Assembly (NCBI GenBank): GCA_001771735.1
Contig: MEUM01000124.1
Location: forward strand, 1-5,528
Reading direction: 5' to 3'
Length of the DNA stretch: 5,528 nt
DNA from: Caldifarciminota bacterium RBG_13_43_14
GTDB taxonomy: Bacteria; Hydrothermota; Tepidihabitantia; SM23-42
Made by a program: the position numbers and the translations under genes. Each line of letters opens with the position of its first letter. Position 1 is the stretch's first letter. Under the pieces are notes generated by a model. The model was not told where the DNA came from. It saw only the letters and a program-made list of their open reading frames with translations, and searched no databases. This document shows positions 1-5,528 of this stretch, piece after piece.

Positions 1-56
1 GAGCGAAGCGTGGCGATCTATGAGATTGCTTCGTCGCTCCACTCCTCGCAATGACA
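1..56. repeat. Palindromic intergenic repeat element, left end cut by the window
   Basis: Bases 1-39 fold into an imperfect hairpin. GAGCG (1-5) pairs with CGCTC (35-39), and after a two-base bulge and a T-T mismatch, GGCGATC (12-18) pairs with GATTGCT (24-30) using G-T wobbles, leaving the loop TATGA (19-23). The right end, GCAATGAC (48-55), looks like a terminal inverted arm whose partner, GTCATTGC, would lie just left of base 1. From memory, very similar elements are dispersed between genes in many bacterial genomes, including several uncultured phyla. It encodes no protein. Whether it is a mobile miniature element or a transcribed hairpin cannot be told from one copy. Confidence 0.75.
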
Positions 57-66
57 GGTGAAAAAC

Positions 67-93
67 GTTAGTTTCGTTAAGTTCGTTCATTTG
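67..93. repeat. Degenerate 9-nt tandem repeat, three units
   Basis: Three consecutive 9-base units are visible: GTTAGTTTC (67-75), GTTAAGTTC (76-84) and GTTCATTTG (85-93). All begin with GTT and share a T-rich second half. The array lies 11 bases right of the palindromic repeat, in non-coding DNA. It looks like decaying microsatellite-type sequence. No function is evident. Confidence 0.5.
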
Positions 94-100
94 GTCTATT

Positions 101-117
101 TACCGAGTACCGAGTAC
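101..117. repeat. 7-nt tandem repeat (TACCGAG), 2.4 units
   Basis: TACCGAG is repeated twice and followed by TAC, with no mismatches. It lies just after the 9-nt repeat in the same gene-free stretch. It is short enough to be chance or replication slippage. Confidence 0.5.
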
Positions 118-381
118 GATTGCTGTAGTTCAAGTTCCAACTGCTTTTTCTCCTCTGCCCCTTTTCTCCGCTTCACCTTTTCAATTTTTTACGCGCTACG
201 GTCTTTCACTTCCCACTGCCAACTTATTAAGTTTTTACTTACTAAAAGCAATTGACGCTACAATCTCTCTTACTGTTCGAGTAAATGCCGCAGGCATGCA
301 TCGGGAACTACCTCCAGCTTCAAAGCTTCCCAACTTCGAATCTTCAATTATTACGATTTTAAAGTTGCAACCACATTCGTC
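118..381. other. Gene-free intergenic stretch with nothing recognisable
   Basis: No credible coding region is visible on either strand. The one open frame crossing it (GTG at 58 to a stop at 255) has no ribosome binding site, runs through the tandem repeats and translates to low-complexity Ser/Phe/Cys-rich sequence. Bases 118-235 are pyrimidine-rich on the + strand. A small inverted repeat, ATGCC GCA GGCAT, lies at 285-297. No tRNA or structured RNA was recognised. The stretch ends at the -35 box of the promoter for the propeller/protease unit. Confidence 0.6.
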
Positions 382-409
382 TTGACATCAAAGATTGAAT
401 CATTATAAT
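382..409 (+). promoter_or_regulatory. Sigma-70-type promoter for the propeller/subtilase unit
   Basis: A perfect -35 hexamer TTGACA (382-387) and a perfect -10 hexamer TATAAT (404-409) are separated by 16 bp, one below the 17 bp optimum. Transcription should begin near 416, giving a 5' leader of about 115 nt before the chosen start codon at 530. No other promoter is evident before the protease gene, so this one probably drives both genes. The start site is inferred, not measured. Confidence 0.75.
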
Positions 410-519
410 TATTTAATTGTAAGCAGAGGTCACCATACAACTTGGTAACATGAAATCAGGAGTCACACCGAGCAGTAATTCAGCAAAATCCATTCAGTTT
501 AGTTATATTTCATGGATTA

Positions 520-529
520 TGGGGTGATT
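520..529 (+). promoter_or_regulatory. Ribosome binding site that favours the start at 530
   Basis: The sequence TGGGGTGATT lies immediately before ATG 530 and resembles the anti-Shine-Dalgarno complement GGAGGTGATC. The GGGG core is five bases from the ATG. The alternative in-frame ATG at 512 is preceded by T-rich sequence with no purine run. Starting at 530 also places the basic residues of the signal peptide at the extreme N-terminus. Confidence 0.6.
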
Positions 530-2140
530 ATGAACAAATTTGCTCGTTCGCTAATTATTGTTTTTTGTTATTTACTTCTTACTTCTAACTTAATACTTCC
601 GGCTTTTCTAAGTGCCCAGATCCCGGAATGGGTGTATCAGTATGTGCATCCGAGTTCCTCTGACGAATGGTCATCAGCGATAGTCGTGGATAGTCTTGGC
701 AATACTTATACAACTGGTGTTTTGAGCTCAGATGATACAACCGGTGGTCATATATCAGGAATCAGCGTCATAAAATTAAACACTTCTGGTCAACAAAAGT
801 GGATTTATTTTAATGACACCTTGGCAAGACATGCGTATGGCAATGACATTGCTTTCAAGTTTAATAAGGTTTATGTTACTGGATATGCACAATTTCTTAA
901 TAATAATAAAGATTTAATAGTTTTGTGCCTTGATACTTCAGGGGTTACGGACTGGATACATAGAGATACGGTGGCAGGGGAGGCGAATGCAGTAATTGCG
1001 GTATCACCCAATACAGTCTACATTGCCGGTTTTACATATGGAAGTAGTTTAGATATTATTGCAAAAAAATTGGATTCCCTTGGTAATGAGGTTTGGCGTT
1101 ATGTTTATGATGGTCCGGCAGGGAATTATGATGAGGCAAACTGTCTTGCAATTGATAAAAATGAGAATATTCATATTGGCGGATATTCAACGGGAATTAG
1201 CACAGCTGAAGATTTTACGGTTATCAAGCTTGATTCCGCGGGTAATGAACAATGGGTATATCGGTATGATGGCCCAGCAAACTATCGGGATGAGTTAAAG
1301 GCGCTTACCCTTGATCCACTGGGTAATATCTACATGACTGGTTGGTCTTGGGGTATTGTGGGCGAATGGGATTTTTGTGTGGTGAAGATTGATTCTTCAG
1401 GTCAGGAGCAATGGGTGTATCGGTATGATGCGCCGAGCAATATGTGGGATTTAGTTTATGATCTTGCCGTTGATGATTCGGGGAATGCCTATGTTTGTGG
1501 CTGTTCCGATGATGTGGATACAACGTCTTTATTTACGGTAATAAAAGTAGATTCGCATGGCAATGAACAATGGTGTTATTTTGACGCTGGTCCAAATGAC
1601 AATGGTGGTATTGCCATTTGTGTGGTTCTTGATGGTTTTGGTGGGGTTTATGCGGGTGGTTTTTTACGCAATACATCATATAGAGCTCAAATTGCGGTGG
1701 CAAAGTTAAATCTGTTTGGTGATACACTATGGACATATATCTATCCCCATGTTCCGCCTTCTCCATCTGGTGCTGATGTTACACATGATATTGTTGCGGA
1801 TATTGATGGGAATATCTATGTAGCGGGAAGGATTAATGTGAGTACCTGGAATGACGATATCGTGGTGATGAAGTTTGCATCGTTACAGGGGGTGTTAGAG
1901 GAGGTAAAAATAGAAAAAATCGCAAATAACAAAAGCGCGAGTTCAATTTTTAGAGGTGGTGTCGATATTTTTTTAGATGAAAGTGCGCAGGTAGTGATTT
2001 ATGATGTTGTGGGAAGACCAATCTTACAACAATCACTCCCTTCAAAACAGAGGATAAACATCAAGCTTCAGCCTGGTGTATATTTTATGCGGGTTGGAGA
2101 AAGAGGGAACAAAGTGATGCAAAAAATAATAATTCTATAA
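530..2140 (+). CDS. Exported eight-repeat beta-propeller protein with type IX-like C-terminal sorting domain
   Basis: The product has 536 residues from the start at 530 (542 if ATG 512 is used). Residues 1-29 form a signal peptide with Lys/Arg, a hydrophobic core and an LSA cleavage site before Gln30. Eight repeats follow, each opening with a Trp motif at residues 34, 91, 142, 189, 242, 295, 348 and 401; the last four steps are exactly 53 residues. Each repeat has the pattern W-x-Y ... D-x-x-GN-x-Y-x-x-G ... D-x-x-V-x-K-x-D-x-x-G, typical of the SBBP-type propeller family. Residues from about 455 form a beta-rich tail with IYDVVGR (490-496) and LQPGVYF (513-519), matching the type A sorting domain of type IX secretion substrates. 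No catalytic motif is visible, so a binding or structural surface role is inferred. It ends in tandem TAA codons, 17 nt before the protease gene, which implies co-transcription. Confidence 0.88.
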   Translation: MNKFARSLIIVFCYLLLTSNLILPAFLSAQIPEWVYQYVHPSSSDEWSSAIVVDSLGNTYTTGVLSSDDTTGGHISGISVIKLNTSGQQKWIYFNDTLARHAYGNDIAFKFNKVYVTGYAQFLNNNKDLIVLCLDTSGVTDWIHRDTVAGEANAVIAVSPNTVYIAGFTYGSSLDIIAKKLDSLGNEVWRYVYDGPAGNYDEANCLAIDKNENIHIGGYSTGISTAEDFTVIKLDSAGNEQWVYRYDGPANYRDELKALTLDPLGNIYMTGWSWGIVGEWDFCVVKIDSSGQEQWVYRYDAPSNMWDLVYDLAVDDSGNAYVCGCSDDVDTTSLFTVIKVDSHGNEQWCYFDAGPNDNGGIAICVVLDGFGGVYAGGFLRNTSYRAQIAVAKLNLFGDTLWTYIYPHVPPSPSGADVTHDIVADIDGNIYVAGRINVSTWNDDIVVMKFASLQGVLEEVKIEKIANNKSASSIFRGGVDIFLDESAQVVIYDVVGRPILQQSLPSKQRINIKLQPGVYFMRVGERGNKVMQKIIIL

Positions 2141-2145
2141 TAATC

Positions 2146-2152
2146 AAGGAGG
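2146..2152 (+). promoter_or_regulatory. Strong Shine-Dalgarno sequence for the subtilase gene
   Basis: AAGGAGG, a full consensus match, ends five bases before ATG 2158. It lies entirely in the 17-nt gap after the propeller gene, just past tandem TAA stops. The protease can therefore be translated independently and efficiently from the shared transcript. It is clearly stronger than the upstream gene's GGGGTGA site. Confidence 0.85.
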
Positions 2153-2157
2153 ACAAT

Positions 2158-4965
2158 ATGAATAACATAAAGATAGTTCTCTTATCACTTTTTTTAGGAG
2201 TGACTGTATTAAATGCTGGGTATATCACATCGCCCCTTCAGGCGGTGCTGGATACCCTGTCGTCCGGGAACAAAACCTGGGTTAGCGTTCATTTGGTGGA
2301 AAAACCTAACCTTACTCGTTTTCCACAAAAGGCTTATGCACAGAAGATTGCCCATTTGAAGGAATTTTCTCAGAGGGTTCAGCGACCGTTGATTGACTTT
2401 GCTAATTCATTCGGCAATCAGATAGATAGTTTGAAATCGTTCTGGGTATTCAATGGTTTTACTCTAAAGGCGACAAAGCCGGTAATTCTTGCAATTGTTT
2501 CACGACCTGAGGTGGATTTTGTGAATGGTGGTGAGACGCGTGTCTTAGAGGGACCGATTGGAGGTGGTGCACCACCTCCACCTGAACGAGAGTGGAACAT
2601 TGAACGTGTTGGTGCGCATTTGGTGTGGCTGGATGGGTATACAGGTGAGGAGATTGTTGTTTGTATATTTGATTCCGGGATGCGGGAAGACCATGAAAGT
2701 TATGTAGAAAAATGGCGGACTGAATATGGATGGCTAAATGCCTGGAAAGATGCTTCTAACCAGCAACAAACTACGCCGGTTGATTACAACGGTCACGGTA
2801 CCCATGTTGGTGGAATTGCCATTGGTGGTGATGGCTGGAGTGGTAGTTTGCGAGATATTGGCGTTGCACCCGGTGCCAAACTAATTGCCTGCACTCCGCG
2901 CTATGCTTACAGCGCACTTCGTCACGCGTGTTTTCAGTGGATTGCTGACTTGACAAATACACCTTATGGCAATCTTGCGCCGGATGTAGTCAATTGTTCA
3001 TGGGGCGACCAAAATCATTTGGGAGATTCTGATGAATATTGGTTTGATATAATTGTATTACGCGAATTGGGCATTATTCCCGTATTTTGTATTGGTAATA
3101 ATAATCAAGGTTGGATGGATCTGAACTGGCCGCCCGGGAATTTCCCGACAACAATTGGTGTTGGCGCAACTAACTATTATGATCAAAAAGCCTCCTTTTC
3201 ATGCGAAGGACCGGCACCAACCGGAAGCCCTTGGTGCGAATCTAAATACTGGTCTCGACCCGATTGGAATTACATAAAACCAGACATAATAGCTCCCGGT
3301 GGGAAATATGAAGATAATATAGGAATTTATTCTGCTGACAAGAATGATCCGAATAATTATCTATGGATGCAGGGCACTTCTCAGGCAACCCCCCATATTA
3401 CCGGTGCGATTGCCCTGATGCAGGAAGCAGCGATGGTTAATTTTGGTCATAAACTTGACTATAGTGATATCTACGACATTCTTATCGAATCAGCCGAAGC
3501 AGTAGGTCAGACTGTTCCCAACAATCAATATGGTTGGGGTCGTTTGAACTGTAAGCATGCTGTGGATAGTGTTGTAGCATTTCAAATGAAATCCTCATCG
3601 CCGTTAGCAATGACTCATAATAATCAACATAAACTGCTTTATGATGAAATCAATGGCAAATTGCATTTTATCTATCAATCCGGACAGGATTTTACTGGCC
3701 ATGGCAAATACATCCGCCATACTAATTCAACCGATGGTGAGCACTGGTCAGTCGAGCAGAAACTGGGTGATGGTGATACGCCGACCATTGCGCTTGATGA
3801 CAATGGTAATGTTCATTGTATATATCGGGACGGCAATGCGATTTTATATCAACGTTTGACCGGCGCACCGGAGACTTTATTTATTGACCTTTTTGCCATG
3901 GATGTCAGTGTGCCGGCATTTGCGATTTACGAAAACACCGGTTATGTTGCATTTGAATTGTATAATCAATGGATGCAAAGTTTTATGCGGGTCGGATCAT
4001 TTGATATTACCAGTGTCAATCCGGTGCTTCAATATAGCGACCTGGAATCAACGAGTGCTTATCGCTTTGGCGCACCGGCTTTAGTTGTCGATCCGGATTA
4101 TGGTTTAGTTGTTGTCTATACCCGTAAAATCAACGGGATACCGGAAGTGTATTATCGTGCCAGCGAGCAGGGCTGGCAATTGATGCTGGTATCAAACAAT
4201 GATGGTGTAAAATCCTGTTCACCCGCGGTAATTTCTGCTCTTGGTTTATGGTTTTTCTGGGAAGAGGCTGAGCCGTCAGACATATATTATCGGCGCCGGA
4301 CTATCAACTGGTTAAATCGTCCGAGTCCGGTATATACAAGTTCAGAAGCAGCTTCGATTGCACCGCGCGTTGCATTAAATAACCTTGATCCATCCAAACT
4401 TTATGTCAGCTGGTCAGAGCAGACTGGTGAAACCTATAACATATATGTATCTGCCTACTATGGTTCCTGGCAGAATCCGTCCGTAATCAGTACGAGTGTC
4501 GTGGAATCGCGTGATCCTGATCTGGTCTATATACCAGAAGCTTTGATTGAAGGGCGGTTGCTGGTTAATTATGCTGAAGGTAATGAAGAATGGATTAATC
4601 GAGGAACATATTTACCAGTGTATCGATTGCATACCTATCAGAGCGTGTTGCCGTTTACACCGGGTGGTGGCGCACAAAGCAAGGACGATTCAGTTATTAA
4701 TACCGGTGATGCCTTAATGTTCATGTCCGGGACGGTTGTGAATAATCACATTGACTTTCGATATGTGTTATCCAGTGCTGGTATAGTGAGATTATTAATT
4801 TACGATACAGCTGGCCGGGTAGTCAAGACGGTTGTCAATGCATATCCGAGTCCTGGTGACTATCAGCAAAGGGTTGACGTAAGTAAATTACCGGCTGGTG
4901 TTTATTTTGTTGGTTTTAAGACCAGCAATGATCAAAAGATCGAAAAGGTGGTGTTGATAAAATAG
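2158..4965 (+). CDS. Secreted S8 family (subtilisin-like) serine protease with propeller region and C-terminal sorting domain
   Basis: A 935-residue exported endopeptidase. Residues 1-20 are a signal peptide (cleavage after LNA). Residues about 38-130 resemble an I9-type propeptide, which in subtilases chaperones folding and inhibits the enzyme until cleaved. A GGGAPPPP linker (135-142) leads into the catalytic domain, about 146-475. The catalytic residues are all present: Asp172 in IFDSG, His213 in NGHGTHVGG, Ser408 in GTSQATPHITG, and oxyanion-hole Asn314 in IGNNN. KPDIIAPGG (374-382) is the usual subtilase motif before the serine. Residues about 485-830 hold roughly seven strand-pair repeats such as GNVHCIYR and KLYVSWSE, resembling a sialidase-like propeller. 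The tail from about 850 carries IYDTAGR (881-887) and LPAGVYF (911-917), the type IX-like sorting signature. Several cysteines (for example 349 and 360) could form disulfides. It follows the propeller gene by 17 nt, so the two are probably one operon. The substrate is unknown. Confidence 0.93.
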   Translation: MNNIKIVLLSLFLGVTVLNAGYITSPLQAVLDTLSSGNKTWVSVHLVEKPNLTRFPQKAYAQKIAHLKEFSQRVQRPLIDFANSFGNQIDSLKSFWVFNGFTLKATKPVILAIVSRPEVDFVNGGETRVLEGPIGGGAPPPPEREWNIERVGAHLVWLDGYTGEEIVVCIFDSGMREDHESYVEKWRTEYGWLNAWKDASNQQQTTPVDYNGHGTHVGGIAIGGDGWSGSLRDIGVAPGAKLIACTPRYAYSALRHACFQWIADLTNTPYGNLAPDVVNCSWGDQNHLGDSDEYWFDIIVLRELGIIPVFCIGNNNQGWMDLNWPPGNFPTTIGVGATNYYDQKASFSCEGPAPTGSPWCESKYWSRPDWNYIKPDIIAPGGKYEDNIGIYSADKNDPNNYLWMQGTSQATPHITGAIALMQEAAMVNFGHKLDYSDIYDILIESAEAVGQTVPNNQYGWGRLNCKHAVDSVVAFQMKSSSPLAMTHNNQHKLLYDEINGKLHFIYQSGQDFTGHGKYIRHTNSTDGEHWSVEQKLGDGDTPTIALDDNGNVHCIYRDGNAILYQRLTGAPETLFIDLFAMDVSVPAFAIYENTGYVAFELYNQWMQSFMRVGSFDITSVNPVLQYSDLESTSAYRFGAPALVVDPDYGLVVVYTRKINGIPEVYYRASEQGWQLMLVSNNDGVKSCSPAVISALGLWFFWEEAEPSDIYYRRRTINWLNRPSPVYTSSEAASIAPRVALNNLDPSKLYVSWSEQTGETYNIYVSAYYGSWQNPSVISTSVVESRDPDLVYIPEALIEGRLLVNYAEGNEEWINRGTYLPVYRLHTYQSVLPFTPGGGAQSKDDSVINTGDALMFMSGTVVNNHIDFRYVLSSAGIVRLLIYDTAGRVVKTVVNAYPSPGDYQQRVDVSKLPAGVYFVGFKTSNDQKIEKVVLIK
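2559..2580. repeat. Perfect 22-bp palindrome inside the protease gene
   Basis: The half-site TGGAGGTGGTG is followed directly by its exact reverse complement, with the centre between 2569 and 2570. In mRNA it could form a nine-pair GC-rich stem with a TGCA loop. It encodes the GGGAPPP linker between propeptide and catalytic domain, and it contains a Shine-Dalgarno-like GGAGGTG without a nearby start codon. It may simply reflect adjacent Gly (GGN) and Pro (CCN) codons, which are complementary. Confidence 0.9.
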
Positions 4966-5156
4966 TTTGAAAGAAGATTAAAATAAATGCTGAATTCCAA
5001 CAATACAACTAGTGGTCATAAGAATTGTCACCCGAGCATCGCCAAATCGCTAATGCAATTGTTGAACCATAATCTAAACTCCTTTCCTTGAACTCAGATT
5101 ATAGCTATTTGGGGTGTGCACTTTTAATTGTTAAATGACAGACTTCTCGATTCCGG

Positions 5157-5184
5157 TTGACAAATTGAGCCAAATTATTATAAT
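5157..5184 (+). promoter_or_regulatory. Sigma-70-type promoter for the FBP aldolase/phosphatase gene
   Basis: A perfect TTGACA (5157-5162) and a perfect TATAAT (5179-5184) are 16 bp apart, the same architecture as the promoter at 382-409. Transcription should start near 5191, leaving a short leader of about 20 nt. Just upstream, TTTAA TTG TTAAA (5123-5135) is an AT-rich imperfect palindrome that could act as an UP element or operator, though this is only a guess. The promoter marks the third gene as a separate transcription unit from the protease. Confidence 0.8.
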
Positions 5185-5199
5185 ATTATCCTAACTCAC

Positions 5200-5207
5200 A
5201 AAGGAGG
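5200..5207 (+). promoter_or_regulatory. Shine-Dalgarno sequence that selects the second of two adjacent ATGs
   Basis: AAAGGAGG ends one base before ATG 5209 and four bases before ATG 5212. A one-base gap is too short for initiation, so 5212 is the likely start. The resulting N-terminus, MDKITISVIKAD, also fits the family's usual beginning. Confidence 0.75.
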
Positions 5208-5211
5208 CATG

Positions 5212-5528
5212 ATGGACAAAATCACTATTAGTGTAATTAAAGCCGATATCGGCGGCTATGTGGGGCATTCCAGTATGCACCCGAATTTAATGACAAAAGC
5301 AATGCAGATCCTTGATGAGCACAAGAAAAAAGGATTGATCGTTGATTTTCATGTCACTCATTGCGGTGATGATCTGGAACTGATCCTCACTCATCGTCAT
5401 GGGAACGAATCGGGCGAAATCCATAAAATGGCTTGGGACCTGTTCGTAGAAGGAACCAATGTTGCTAAAGAACTCAAACTTTACGGCGCTGGACAGGACC
5501 TGCTTTCCGACGCGTTCTCCGGCAATAT
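5212..5528 (+). CDS. fbp: Fructose 1,6-bisphosphate aldolase/phosphatase, archaeal type (class V FBPase), N-terminal part
   Basis: The first 105 codons are present; the gene runs off the right edge. The family is a bifunctional cytoplasmic enzyme of gluconeogenesis that condenses DHAP with glyceraldehyde 3-phosphate to fructose 1,6-bisphosphate and dephosphorylates it to fructose 6-phosphate using Mg2+. Visible family signatures are SVIKADIGGYVGHS (7-20), THCGDDLEL (49-57), HKMAWDLF (71-78) and LYGAGQDLLSDAFSGN (90-105). Asp12, His19, Asp53, Asp54 and Gln95 match positions expected to bind metal in archaeal homologues. The catalytic Lys and Tyr for the aldolase half would lie beyond the window, so bifunctionality is inferred from the family. 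Full-length members have roughly 360-400 residues. It has its own promoter and no functional link to the protease upstream. Such enzymes are known in archaea and deep-branching, often thermophilic, bacteria. Confidence 0.93.
   Translation, partial: MDKITISVIKADIGGYVGHSSMHPNLMTKAMQILDEHKKKGLIVDFHVTHCGDDLELILTHRHGNESGEIHKMAWDLFVEGTNVAKELKLYGAGQDLLSDAFSGN

Noticed and set aside
58..255. Open frame of 65 codons from GTG 58
   Set aside because: No ribosome binding site, overlaps tandem repeats, and the product is low-complexity Ser/Phe/Cys-rich with no recognisable domain.
512..529. Start of the propeller gene at ATG 512
   Set aside because: No Shine-Dalgarno precedes it, and it would add six residues ahead of a good signal peptide; ATG 530 has a GGGGTGATT site.
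1305..1766. Minus-strand open frames inside the propeller gene (1305-1523 and 1533-1766)
   Set aside because: They are antisense shadows of the repeats; products are His/Gln/Pro-rich in the way expected from the reverse complement, and no start signals are visible.
3641..4084. Plus-strand frames of 72 and 66 codons inside the protease gene
   Set aside because: They overlap a well supported coding frame with catalytic and repeat motifs, and show no own ribosome binding site or domain.
5069..5102. Possible terminator hairpin after the protease gene
   Set aside because: ATAATCT (5069-5075) pairs with AGATTAT (5096-5102), but the stem is AT-rich, the loop is 20 bases and no T-run follows. I see no convincing intrinsic terminator in 4966-5156.
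5058..5167. Distant inverted similarity between CAATTGTTGAACC and GGTTGACAAATTG
   Set aside because: Only about 10 of 13 positions match, arms are about 85 bases apart, and one arm overlaps the -35 box; chance is the simplest explanation.

Overview
The window reads as a bacterial chromosome fragment of moderate to low GC, probably from a poorly cultured lineage such as candidate division WOR-3 (Stahlbacteria) or a relative. Three things point that way. Secreted proteins carry a type IX-like C-terminal sorting tail (IYDxxGR ... PGVYF) outside an obvious Bacteroidetes gene setting. An archaeal-type bifunctional FBP aldolase/phosphatase sits beside them. The left edge carries a palindromic intergenic repeat ending in GCAATGAC, of a kind recalled from uncultured bacterial genomes. 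The assignment is inference; no marker gene is present.

Layout: bases 1-529 hold no convincing protein gene. They contain the cut-off palindromic repeat (1-56), short degenerate tandem repeats (67-117), a stretch with nothing recognisable, and a consensus promoter (TTGACA, 16 bp, TATAAT; 382-409) with a leader of about 115 nt. Next comes a two-gene + strand unit. Gene 1 (530-2140) encodes an exported protein with eight beta-propeller repeats and a C-terminal sorting domain. After 17 nt and a strong Shine-Dalgarno sequence, gene 2 (2158-4965) encodes an exported subtilisin-family (S8) protease with propeptide, complete catalytic residues, a second propeller-like region and the same kind of sorting tail. 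A 243 bp gap without a clear terminator follows. It contains a second consensus promoter (5157-5184) that drives the start of the FBP aldolase/phosphatase gene (5212 to beyond the window end).

Genes 1 and 2 are probably co-transcribed, exported by Sec, and sorted to the outside by the same machinery, giving a surface or secreted protease with a propeller partner. Their substrate cannot be read from the sequence. The third gene is cytoplasmic gluconeogenesis and is a separate transcription unit. No CRISPR array, transposase, tRNA or rRNA was seen.
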